Shown in pieces: positions 53,733 through 62,414 of a stretch of DNA of 64,000 bases; the stretch's first letter is position 1, and every line of letters begins with the position of its first letter. This DNA is from Rufibacter hautae. GTDB taxonomy: Bacteria; Bacteroidota; Bacteroidia; Cytophagales; Hymenobacteraceae. Position numbers and translations under genes: made by a program. Location of the stretch: positions 124,001 through 188,000 of the forward strand of contig NZ_VKKY01000002.1 of assembly GCF_008271695.1 (NCBI RefSeq), in the 5' to 3' direction. The notes under the pieces are model-generated. The model was not told the DNA's origin, did no database searches, and saw only the letters and a list, made by a program, of their open reading frames with translations.

Positions 53733-55355
53733 CTATTCTGCCCCGGGCTTGCCCATGGACATGGTACCTTCAGTACCGATGGACATTCCCTGCGGGCCCA
53801 TGGTCATGGTCTGGCCGTCCATGGTCATGCTTTGCTCCATGGAGTCCCGCTGTTCCATAGACATGCCGGCGCCGTCTTCCATCATGACCCAAGTGTCTTT
53901 AGAGCCGCCGCCCTGGGAGGAGTTCACAATGAGGCTTCCTTTCTTGAGGGCCACGCGGGAAAGACCTCCTTTGAGCACAAACTGACGGTCTTTGCCCAAC
54001 AGCGTAAAGGTGCGCAGGTCTACGTGACGAGGTTCAAACTGGTCTTCGCCCTCAATGAAGGTGGCGTGCATAGACAGGTTCATGATGGGCTGCGCGATGT
54101 ATTTGCGCCGGTTCTCGGTCACCAGGGTTTTGAACTCGGCGAGCTGCTCTTTGGTGGCTTTGTTCCCGATGAGGATGCCGTAGCCACCACTTTCATCCAC
54201 GGGTTTGATCACCAGGTTGGCCATGTTCTCCAGCACGTACTGGAAGTCATCGTCTTTCTCGCAGCGGTAGGTGTGCACGTTGTTCAGGATAGGGTCCTGC
54301 TGCAGGTAGTACTTGATAATGTCGGGCACGTAGGTGTACACGGCTTTGTCATCGGCGAAGCCGGTGCCGGGTGCGTTGAGCAGGTTCACGTTGCCTTTCT
54401 TGTAGGCGGCCATGATGCCGGGCACGCCCAGCATGGAGTCTGGCTTGAACGCCATGGGGTCCAGGAAGTCATCGTCCAGGCGGCGGTACACCACGTCTAC
54501 CCGTTTGGGGCCGTTGATGGTCTTCATGTACACAAAGTTCTTCTCTACGTACAGGTCGCGGCCTTCCACCAGCGGTACGCCCATGGTGAGCGCCAGGAAC
54601 GCGTGCTCAAAGTAAGCCGAGTTGTACACGCCGGGGGTAAGCACCACGCAGGTAGGCGCATCAATGCCCTTGGGCGCGACACTCTGCATGGTGGCCAGCA
54701 ACTCCTGCGGATACTCCTGCACGGTGCTCACGTTGAACTGCCGGAACACCTGGAACAGCGTGCGTTTCATGGCCACCCGGTTAGAGAGCACGTAGCTGAT
54801 GCCCGAGGGGCAGCGCAGGTTGTCTTCCAGCACGTAGTACTGGCCGTCTGAGTGCTTGATGAGGTCAGTGCCCGAGATGTGGTTGTAAATGCCGCCAATG
54901 GGTTTGAAGTCCAGCATGGCCTTGAGGTAATTCTTGGACGAGAAGATCAGCTCGGCGGGGACTACCTTGTCTCTGAGGATGTGCTGCGCTCCGTAGATGT
55001 CCTGCATGAACAGGTTCAGGGCCACGCACCGCTGAATGATGCCTTCTTCCAGGCGGGCCCACTCCTGGGCCGGGATGATGCGCGGAAACAGGTCAAAGGG
55101 GAAGATGCGCTCCACGCCCTTTGACTTGTCTGAGTACACCGAGAAAGTAATGCCCTGGTTGAAGAAAGACATCTTGGCGTGCTCATTCAACTCCTTGAAA
55201 TCTTCTTTGGAGAACTCCTGGAACTGCCGGTACACGGCCTGGTAGTGCGGGTGCACCTGGCCCGGGGCCATGAATACCTCATCTAAAAATTGCGGCGGAA
55301 TCTGGTAGTTTCCTAAAATCCCATTGCTCTGGTTCTGGCGCAAAGCTGCATCCAT
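53733..55355 (-). CDS. Circularly permuted ATP-grasp (type 2) protein
   Basis: 540 residues from ATG 55355 (followed by DAALRQNQSNG). The frame is open upstream to 55589, but that part is Arg/Pro-rich and unlike the family, so I reject it. Expected to form an amide bond between a carboxylate and an amine using ATP. Features: DIYGAQHILRDKVVP, YVLEDNLRCPSGISYVLSNR, VIKPVDESGGYGILIG (ATP-binding) and the DQFEPRHVDLRTFTL C-terminal core. Beyond ~residue 495 there is an unusual Met-rich tail (SMEQRDSMEQSMTMDGQTMT ...). First gene of the conserved four-gene operon. Confidence 0.92.
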   Translation of the reverse strand: MDAALRQNQSNGILGNYQIPPQFLDEVFMAPGQVHPHYQAVYRQFQEFSKEDFKELNEHAKMSFFNQGITFSVYSDKSKGVERIFPFDLFPRIIPAQEWARLEEGIIQRCVALNLFMQDIYGAQHILRDKVVPAELIFSSKNYLKAMLDFKPIGGIYNHISGTDLIKHSDGQYYVLEDNLRCPSGISYVLSNRVAMKRTLFQVFRQFNVSTVQEYPQELLATMQSVAPKGIDAPTCVVLTPGVYNSAYFEHAFLALTMGVPLVEGRDLYVEKNFVYMKTINGPKRVDVVYRRLDDDFLDPMAFKPDSMLGVPGIMAAYKKGNVNLLNAPGTGFADDKAVYTYVPDIIKYYLQQDPILNNVHTYRCEKDDDFQYVLENMANLVIKPVDESGGYGILIGNKATKEQLAEFKTLVTENRRKYIAQPIMNLSMHATFIEGEDQFEPRHVDLRTFTLLGKDRQFVLKGGLSRVALKKGSLIVNSSQGGGSKDTWVMMEDGAGMSMEQRDSMEQSMTMDGQTMTMGPQGMSIGTEGTMSMGKPGAE

Positions 55356-56051
55356 ATCTGTAGGTCTAAACGTGTTTGTGGTGAGAATTAACGCTTCCCT
55401 CTTGCCCAACAGGCCTGGTTTCCCTTCCTGTTTTCTGCCCCTTTTTCCGAAAGGAAAGGCAAAACGCCGATCAGTTTTCTCTACCGGTTTCCTGAAGACG
55501 CCGGGAGAGTCAGGGGGGCGCTGGCTACGCTGCAAGAGCGCGTTCGCAGCCCTGGGAGGCGGGTACCTCTTAGATTGCACCTTACGCAATTAACGGGGCA
55601 GAACGTTGGCATGTAGAAGCGCTAAAACACCCCAGTAGGTGAAAATCCGTATTAATTGGGCGCTGTTCTGGTATTTCACGCGGGAGACAGGCGTAGCCAA
55701 GCCGCGCCCTAGGGGTAAATGCAGGCGCCGAAGGGCAGCATCAGCTTACCGCTTTTGCCTGCTAAAGATCTTTCCACACACTTCCAAGCGCGCTACCTAG
55801 AAAGGCTGGAAACGTTAGTTACAGGTACGTCACGGGAGAGGAATAGAGTCCTGGACAGCGGAGAAAAGCAGTGGGAGGAACACCCTGGATAGACCGCTTC
55901 TGAAAGCAATGTATAACACCTGGGCTCCGGAAACGTTTTAGGGCAGGTAGGCCAGAACCAGTGCTGTTTGTTCATTGCCTGTTACCCAGCCAGCCGGTAC
56001 CTTGGTTTTTTGCCCGCCGCCTGTGTTCTTATTTCACCACAGAGACCCCTT
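55356..56051. other. Divergent intergenic region, no gene seen
   Basis: About 700 bp between the ATP-grasp and MscS genes. GGCGCTGGCTACGCTGCAAG near 55529 and AGAAAGGCTGGAAACG at 55799-55814 resemble parts of the 38261/39338 inverted repeats (CCGAAAGGCTGGAAACGG), suggesting an eroded relic. No transposase or intact ORF. Confidence 0.4.
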
Positions 56052-57848
56052 ATGATTGAACTATTGCCCGTATCCCGCCCCTTCGCCTTTCTTGCAAAAC
56101 ATACCTCGGCCAGGGGCCTGCGATTCTATTTCCTGCTTTTTGCCCTGACTTTGCTTTCGCTGCCCGCCCTGGCGCAGGAGCAGGCCAAAGACACCACCGT
56201 AGCCGAGGTGCTTGAACCCGATTGGCCCCTTGACACCCTGGGGCGCCGTACGCCGCGGGGAGCGGTGCAGGGCTTTATCAGGTCTATTGCCGATGAGAAT
56301 TATGAAAAGGCCGCCCTGTACCTGAACCTGGACAGCACCTTGGACCAGAAGCAGAACGGCGCCAAGCTGGCGCACGCCCTGCAGCGGCTCTTAGACCAGA
56401 GCGGCGAGATTATTCCGTATTCGCTCCTGAACGATTCCTACGAAGGCCGCGAGGACGATAACCTGGGACCCAATCTGGAGCGGGTAGGGGAGGCCACCGT
56501 CAACGGCGAGGAGTTTGACCTGTTCCTGGAGAAGCTGGAAGACGCGGAGGGCGGGCCCATCTGGCTTTTCTCCTCGCAGACGGTGCAGCGCATACCGCAG
56601 GTGATTGAAGAAGCCGACAAACCCTTGGCAGACAAAGTCATGCCGCAGGTGGCCGTGGAAACCAAGTGGAACGGCGTGCCGGTGGGGCAGTGGTTTTTCC
56701 TGCTGCTCATTGCGGTGCTGGCCTATGCGGCCTCCTGGGTGGTGATCAAGACGGTGGTGTTTATCTTGAAGCGCAGCTGGCGCCGGGCCCGCGAAGAGCA
56801 CATTGCGGCCATCATCCAGGCGTTCTCGCTGCCCATTCAACTGTACCTGGCGTTGTGGCTGTTTATTGGCACCACGCAGCGGGTGGGCATCTCCATTATT
56901 GTGCGGCAGCAGTTCAGCCAGTTAACGGTGCTCATTGGCCTGGCGGTGTTCCTGCTCTTGCTCTGGCGCCTGATTGAGGTGATGGCGCAGTACCTGGAGC
57001 GGCGCCTCACCCGCAAACGCAACCAGGCGGCGCTCTCGGCGGTGCTGTTTCTGCGGCGAGGCGCTAAGATTGCCATTGTAGTCTTCGGGGTCATCGCGTT
57101 TCTGGGCACCCTGGGCTTTGACGTGACCACCGGTTTGGCCGCCCTGGGGATTGGCGGTATCGCGTTGGCGTTGGGCGCGCAGAAAACCGTGGAGAACTTT
57201 GTGGGCAGCGTGACGCTCATCGCCGATCAGCCCATCAGGGTAGGGGACTTCTGCAAGGTGGGCGAGACCACGGGCACGGTGGAGTCCATTGGCATGCGCT
57301 CTACCCGCCTGCGCACGAATGACCGCACGGTGGTGACCATTCCCAACGGTGATTTCTCCTCGCAGCGCATTGAGAACTACGCGCACCGGGACCGCGTCTG
57401 GTTCCACCCCACCTTTGGCGTGCGCTGTGACACCAGCCCCGACCAGATCCGGTACCTGCTGGTGGAGCTCCGGAGTATTCTCTACGCCCACCCCAAGATT
57501 GACCCCGAGTCTGCCCGGGTGCGGTTTGTGGGCGTGGGAGCTTCCTCGTATAACCTGGAGGTGTTCTCCTACGTGCTAACCGCCGACTACAATGAGTTCC
57601 TGGAGATACAGGAGGACCTGCTGCTGCGTATGCTGGACGTGATTGACGCCAGCGGCTCGGGTCTTGCGTTTCCGTCGCAGACGCTGTACTTGGGCCGCGA
57701 CACCGGCTTGTCTGAAGAGAAAACCCAGGCCGCGCAGGAAAAGGTAAACCAATGGCGTACCGCCGATGACCTGCCGCTCCCGAGTTTCAGCCCCGAGCGC
57801 ATTGAAAGCTTGCGCAACACCATTCCTTATAAAGAGAAGGACGCGTAG
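56052..57848 (+). CDS. MscS-family mechanosensitive ion channel
   Basis: 598 residues from ATG 56052. The frame is open to 55968, but the signal peptide (FYFLLFALTLLSLPALA-QE) follows 56052. A ~150-residue periplasmic domain (PRGAVQGFIRSIADENYEKA...) precedes about five membrane helices. The pore helix TGLAALGIGGIALALGAQKTVENF is Gly/Ala-rich as in MscS TM3, followed by the beta domain (DQPIRVGDFCKVGETTGTVESIGMRSTRLR, TIPNGDFSS) and the C-terminal vestibule. Releases solutes on hypo-osmotic shock. Larger than E. coli MscS because of the N-terminal domain. Confidence 0.92.
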   Translation: MIELLPVSRPFAFLAKHTSARGLRFYFLLFALTLLSLPALAQEQAKDTTVAEVLEPDWPLDTLGRRTPRGAVQGFIRSIADENYEKAALYLNLDSTLDQKQNGAKLAHALQRLLDQSGEIIPYSLLNDSYEGREDDNLGPNLERVGEATVNGEEFDLFLEKLEDAEGGPIWLFSSQTVQRIPQVIEEADKPLADKVMPQVAVETKWNGVPVGQWFFLLLIAVLAYAASWVVIKTVVFILKRSWRRAREEHIAAIIQAFSLPIQLYLALWLFIGTTQRVGISIIVRQQFSQLTVLIGLAVFLLLLWRLIEVMAQYLERRLTRKRNQAALSAVLFLRRGAKIAIVVFGVIAFLGTLGFDVTTGLAALGIGGIALALGAQKTVENFVGSVTLIADQPIRVGDFCKVGETTGTVESIGMRSTRLRTNDRTVVTIPNGDFSSQRIENYAHRDRVWFHPTFGVRCDTSPDQIRYLLVELRSILYAHPKIDPESARVRFVGVGASSYNLEVFSYVLTADYNEFLEIQEDLLLRMLDVIDASGSGLAFPSQTLYLGRDTGLSEEKTQAAQEKVNQWRTADDLPLPSFSPERIESLRNTIPYKEKDA

Positions 57849-57867
57849 AGATTAGTACGTTAATGCG

Positions 57868-57916
57868 AAAGGCGTTTAGGACTTGTTTTCAAAAAAACAG
57901 GTTCTAAACGCCTTTT
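57868..57916. terminator. Hairpin terminator with dispersed core
   Basis: AAAGGCGTTTAGGACTTGTT... (57868-57889) pairs with 57894-57916. Contains the CTTGTTTT...AAAACAGG core and the GTTTAG/CTAAAC flanks shared with 49989 and 50483. Serves both the MscS gene and the convergent small lipoprotein. Confidence 0.75.
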
Positions 57917-57950
57917 ATAGTTTTGACCTACATTATTAAAGAATAAATAG

Positions 57951-58238
57951 TTACTCAACTTCTAATTCATAAGTTTCCCCATCCTCGTCGGTTGCTTCAA
58001 GTTCTCCCTTTCCTGTCCATTCAACATCTACTTCTTTCTCATTTCCATACTCATCTGTTATTGTGCCTGAACCACCTTCCTTAGTAACTTCAACTTCTCC
58101 ATCAACATCATCTCCGTCCTCATCAACACCTGAAACATTATATTCATAATCATTGCTTGATTTTTTTGACTTAGAGCTACAAGATGAGATAGTAGCTAGT
58201 ACTGAGACAAATAATATTATGCTGTAAATCTTTTTCAT
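57951..58238 (-). CDS. Small acidic lipoprotein with short beta repeats
   Basis: 95 residues. Lipoprotein signal with ISSC (C20), then a Ser/Lys linker (SSKSKKSS). The mature part is extremely acidic and contains three loose repeats (VDEDGDDVDGEVEV, TDEYGNEKEVDVEW, TDEDGETYELEVE), suggesting a small beta sheet or Ca-binding surface. No family recognised. Lower GC than its neighbours. Monocistronic, AT-rich upstream region. Confidence 0.7.
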   Translation of the reverse strand: MKKIYSIILFVSVLATISSCSSKSKKSSNDYEYNVSGVDEDGDDVDGEVEVTKEGGSGTITDEYGNEKEVDVEWTGKGELEATDEDGETYELEVE

Positions 58239-58568
58239 ATTGTTTCTTATTGTTTAATATTTAAATATATTGATATTAATTTATGTATGCATAAGTTGAG
58301 TAAGAAAATGTCTACTTCAAAAAATTGAGTAAAAATTTTCTCAGTTTTAACCATTAAATCTACACTAAGAGAAGAAAGAAGTCTTGTGAAATGTGACTCA
58401 CAGCACGTAAGGAAACCCATGAGACGCTTAATCATGCTACAATTTTCAGCTCTACTCAAACTTGAAGTACTGTGTTTGGGTTTGCAGGACAATTTTCAGA
58501 AAAGAACTTCAAGCCGTTGGTAGCATTAATGTTCTTGTTTTTAGAAATTATGTAAAGTAGAGGCAGCC
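58239..58568. other. Intergenic region with REP remnant
   Basis: The first half is AT-rich (promoter side of the small lipoprotein). CTCAAACTTGAAGTA at 58455-58469 is identical to the end of REP element A (47225-47239) and lies at a comparable distance from the 3' end of the DUF1624 paralogue, so it was probably duplicated with it. The ~81-codon ORF here is not credible. Confidence 0.45.
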
Positions 58569-59773
58569 CTACAGATAACTCAACCATTTCTTCTCTGGGT
58601 GGGCAGCTTTGTAGCGGCTGTACCAGCGGCAGGCGTGGTAGAGCACCAGCACCACCTTTATCCAGACCAGGTACACATACGGCAACTCCACGCCCACACC
58701 TTCTGTGGGCCGACCAAACTCAGCGTACCGAAGGGGAGTTGCTGGCAAGTGAGGCCTTGCCAGAACATGAGCAGCAGCATGCTGGTGTGAATAAGGTATC
58801 AGTGCGCCAAGTAGAAGAACAGCGGCACCCGGCCGTAAAGGGTGAGGAAGTGCGCAAAACAGTTTTGAGCCCGTTCCAGCAAAACCAGCGCTAAAAACAT
58901 AAGTCCCAGAAACAAGGCTGCGTACAAAAGCGAAGGCGGATACTTGGTTACGTTCACAAACGACAGAAACGTAAACAACGCCGTTTTCTGCACCGCCCAG
59001 GGGTTAGGGTCGCCGTACACCTGCATAAACCGCAGCACCGCAAATACGCCCAAGGCCACGGCCGACGAGAGCCACAGCAGCTTCCGGCGTTCTGGGGCCG
59101 TTTTCCTGAAAACAGGCCCAAAGCCGAAGCCCAACAGCAGAATACCCAGCCACGGGATCAACGGATAGGCCACCAGAAAGGCAAAATGCTCGGTGGCCGG
59201 GAAGAACCCCTGGCGGAATAGGAGGGAATAGGCAAATTTACCTGTCATGCCCTCCGCAGGGCCTACTTGCGGCAGCAGGTTGTACAGCAGGATAATGGCC
59301 AAGCCTATGCCGCCAATCCCGCGAGCCGGGAGCCGCAGCAGCCCCGCCAGTACCACAAACCCGAACCCAATGGCAAAGATCACCTGGAACATGGTGGTCC
59401 GGAAGAAGATGTCAAACCAGATGCCGAAGCCCACCACCGTGACCTCCAGCACCATAAGCCAGACCCCGCGCGACAGCAGGAACCGTTGGGCGCGCCCGTA
59501 GTCTCCGTCCCGCATCAGGGAGAGGTACGCCGAGGTGCCCGCCAGGAACAAAAAGGTAGGCGCGCAGAAATGCGTGACACAGCGCGTCAGGAACAGGGCC
59601 GGGGTAGTGGTGTCAAATGACAACGGGTCCTGCACCAGCGAGGTGGTGTGCCACAGATCGCGCACGTGGTCCAGTGCCATGAGCACAATGGCCAAGCCCC
59701 GCACCACATCAATGGAGGAAACCCGGGTTTGGCGGGCCTGCGCCAGCGGGGTAGAAGCTTCGGTGCGGAGCAT
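58569..59773 (-). pseudogene. Decayed DUF1624 paralogue (nonsense plus frameshift)
   Basis: Starts like the 47306-48517 protein (SSIDVVRGLAIVLMALDHVRD) and stays collinear for 324 residues to FFYLAH. There the Trp codon of the intact copy's HWYTIHT is a TGA stop (58799-58801). Reading on, the homology continues (IHTSMLLLMFWQGL, QQLPFGTL), but one base is missing near 58725, after which EFGRPTEGVGVELPYVYLVW and RWYSRYKAAHPEKKWLSYL resume in another frame to a TAG at 58569. Two independent lesions make sequencing error unlikely. The truncated product lacks the last ~75 residues. A copy of the dispersed palindrome core (59095-59119) lies inside the reading frame. Confidence 0.85.
59095..59119. 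repeat. Dispersed palindrome core inside DUF1624 pseudogene
   Basis: GGGCCGTTTTCCTGAAAACAGGCCC matches the intergenic core. The intact paralogue has no such palindrome at the equivalent site although the protein is collinear there, so it arose by insertion/conversion or by chance drift. Confidence 0.45.
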
Positions 59774-60110
59774 GGGAGGATGTTAACAAAGTCGCTGTTA
59801 TGTTTCTAATAATATGGTTCTTATAATACTAATCTCACAATTTAATGCTAAAAAAAATTGATAGTAAAATTAAAAGGAATTCTGTAATAACGATGAAAAA
59901 TATAGCAATTTTAGATACTTTAATTTGCTGAAATACTAAATAAATTAATAAAAATTTATATTGTGATCAAAGTTGTATGTTAAGTTTTTATAATAATAAA
60001 ATAAAATTATTTTGCAGTTTATTGTAATTAATTATAATCAACTTGAGTTATTATATATTAAAATGGAGAATGTTTTGATATTTTTTATTATAATTATTAT
60101 TTCAATATAA
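59774..60110. other. Very AT-rich region, no gene seen
   Basis: Left edge of the AT-rich island; long A/T runs and no ORF. GC changes sharply at about 59800. Confidence 0.5.
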
Positions 60111-62045
60111 TTAGTGAGCCGGTGGGCATAACTCTCCTACCCATTTATCAGTAGCCTCATCATATACCTCTCTTATATCCAAGTTTGGTAAATTTGTTTT
60201 ATAATAATAGTTTAAAAGATAATAAGGTTTTCCTGTAGCTTCGCTGTTAGGATATTTGGTGTAGTAGTATGCAGCGCCATCCCAGTCATGCTGTTGTAGT
60301 ATGTAGCCCCAACAAGCTTTGGCTTTAGGATTATTTTTTAGGAACTCATGAAAAGTAAGTTCTAGGTTCTGCTCTCCATTAAAGTATAACTGAAGTTTAC
60401 TTGACTTCTTATAATTATTCCATTCTTTCATTGACTCCTTCAATGTTGAAATTTGATCATAAGTAAAGTTTGCACTTCGTAGGTTGTCTGCTTGGTTGTA
60501 AAATGTTTTTCTTATTTTTTCCCACCTACAATTATTGCTTATTTTTTCTAAGTGCAAGTTGGCTAGAATGTTTTCGTGGTAAATAGTATTGAGAGTTTTT
60601 GTTGAAATGTTCCTGGATAATGTAAGTCCATTTTTTATTCTTGTTTTAAGATTGTTGAATTTTTTACTTTTTGTGACATCTTTGCTAAATTTTGCTTTAA
60701 AAGATATGATGAAATTATCAATTTCAGATCTGGCTTTATTATAGTCTTTATCAATTATCATTGTAAGTATGTTTTCTGATTTATTTGTAATATAATCTTC
60801 AATCGGATCATGTAATATTGGGTCAAGAAATTCATCTATAAAGATGAAGTCGAGACCTAGAGCTTGGATAAAATTGTTTAACCATGGCTTTGCTGAGCTT
60901 CCGTACCCTTTTTTTATAAGTTTGTCAATAGGTTCTTTGTATTTGGAGTATAAGTAGGAGTTCTTTTCAGCAGTTTTATCCTTGATTTCTGTATTAATAA
61001 AGTTTAATATGGAGTTTGAGTTTTTTAACGATGAATTATTGTGCCATTTACTGTTGCTATTTTTGAATTTTCTATAACTTGCTTCCTCTGCTTCAGTGTA
61101 AAAATCAGTGAATGTTTCACTTGTTTGATTCTTAACATATTCATCCCAAAATTTTGTTTCAAGAGATATGAATTCATTCTCAATATCGAATTCATATTTA
61201 AATGTATTTTTAAATTTATAAACTGGCAGTTGTTGTATTTTTAAATTTGGAGCGATATTGACATAATGAATATATTCATTATTAGATTCCGTGTTTTCAA
61301 TTTCTTTTTGAATTTCATTCAAATCATGTAGAACTGAACTGAATTCCGGGTTCGTTAGAATCTCGTTTATTATTCTTTGTCTTAATTCATTCTTTATTTC
61401 CTTAAGAGCTAATTTATTATTTTCAATAATAGCTAACTTGTGAATTTCTAAATTGCCTTCTCTTGTTTTTTCACTTTCTTTAAAGGTGTTTCCGAAGAAA
61501 GTAAAAGAAGAAGAAATTGTTAATATATAAGCAATGTTTGAAGTATATTTAGTTATTTTATTGTATTTATTTTTGTATTGTTCTAGTATAGGAAATACTA
61601 TAGAGAGAGAGATTAATATAATTATTGCAACTATATTATATAATGGAGGAATTGTTATGAAATCTACATGTTTTTTTATTAAGAACTGAGTTTGCTCAAT
61701 TTTTAGAATAGAAGATTTTGCCAAATCAATATTTGTTGTATGATCAAGCCAGTATTGCAAAATACTAAAAATTAAAGATACTATGCAAAGTATCCCAAAG
61801 AATTTAGATAATCCTGAGGATACGCCTAATTTCCATTTTAAAAACTTTATGTTTGAAAAATCTGGTTTTTCTAAATTGGTATACTTTTGTATGAAAGTTG
61901 CAACTTTATTTTCTAAATAAGTGAAATTTATATTGCCTTTAATATCTTTAGTCGTGTTTATTTTGATTAAAAGCTTATTAAAAATTTCACTTGCTTTAGT
62001 GATTATGTAAGCTATCAATGCGGAAGTGAATATTAAGTATATCAT
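60111..62045 (-). CDS. Unrecognised 644-residue membrane protein in AT-rich island
   Basis: No family recognised. Four hydrophobic segments in the first third (about 2-18, 79-100, 133-154, 168-187), then a charged helical stretch (~190-225, likely coiled coil) and a ~420-residue soluble part rich in Lys/Asn/Tyr/Phe. The C-terminus has a Trp/Tyr-rich segment (CWGYILQQHDWDGAAYYYTK, ~585-605). Probably an inner-membrane protein with a large cytoplasmic domain. Base composition and AT-ending codons differ strongly from both neighbours, and AT-rich non-coding DNA flanks both sides, so it was probably acquired horizontally. Lone gene. A phage-defence or other accessory role is possible but has no direct support. 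Confidence 0.75.
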   Translation of the reverse strand: MIYLIFTSALIAYIITKASEIFNKLLIKINTTKDIKGNINFTYLENKVATFIQKYTNLEKPDFSNIKFLKWKLGVSSGLSKFFGILCIVSLIFSILQYWLDHTTNIDLAKSSILKIEQTQFLIKKHVDFITIPPLYNIVAIIILISLSIVFPILEQYKNKYNKITKYTSNIAYILTISSSFTFFGNTFKESEKTREGNLEIHKLAIIENNKLALKEIKNELRQRIINEILTNPEFSSVLHDLNEIQKEIENTESNNEYIHYVNIAPNLKIQQLPVYKFKNTFKYEFDIENEFISLETKFWDEYVKNQTSETFTDFYTEAEEASYRKFKNSNSKWHNNSSLKNSNSILNFINTEIKDKTAEKNSYLYSKYKEPIDKLIKKGYGSSAKPWLNNFIQALGLDFIFIDEFLDPILHDPIEDYITNKSENILTMIIDKDYNKARSEIDNFIISFKAKFSKDVTKSKKFNNLKTRIKNGLTLSRNISTKTLNTIYHENILANLHLEKISNNCRWEKIRKTFYNQADNLRSANFTYDQISTLKESMKEWNNYKKSSKLQLYFNGEQNLELTFHEFLKNNPKAKACWGYILQQHDWDGAAYYYTKYPNSEATGKPYYLLNYYYKTNLPNLDIREVYDEATDKWVGELCPPAH

Positions 62046-62414
62046 AGTTTTATGTATTTATGTTGTTGTTATTTATCAATCCATGTTTAATAAGCGATAA
62101 TTAGTTAATGATTGCTAATATTCTATTTAAGTTAATTATGGGTTTGGGTAAAATCAATACTTACTTTTTAGTAATTATTTTTAAAACTTTGATTTTTTAG
62201 AGTTTAGTCGAAAATGACTTGCGTGCTTATAATGAAGTGTTTAATTGTGTGTTTATTAAAATAAAAATTTAACTTATTGAATTTGTTTTGATGATAAAAT
62301 TATTAATTTTCAATTAAATCTTATTTCTGGATAGTCGTAACAGGACTTTAGAGTAGGATTATTGATATTTGAAATTTTTAAATTTTTTAAATAAAGACTA
62401 GTATTTGATACAGT
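62046..62414. other. Very AT-rich region, no gene seen
   Basis: Right edge of the AT-rich island. It must hold the promoters of both the orphan membrane protein and the divergent UvrA-like gene; no clean TAnnTTTG box found. Confidence 0.45.

Noticed and set aside
53673-54851. 392-codon plus-strand ORF
   Set aside because: It is antisense to the well-supported ATP-grasp gene; His/Val/Gly-rich translation with no domain, typical of a mirror frame of GC-rich coding DNA.
55356-55589. N-terminal extension of the ATP-grasp ORF
   Set aside because: Arg/Pro-rich, unlike the family, and the conserved protein begins at ATG 55355.
58247-58492. 81-codon minus-strand ORF
   Set aside because: AT-rich, covers the REP remnant at 58455, no family features.
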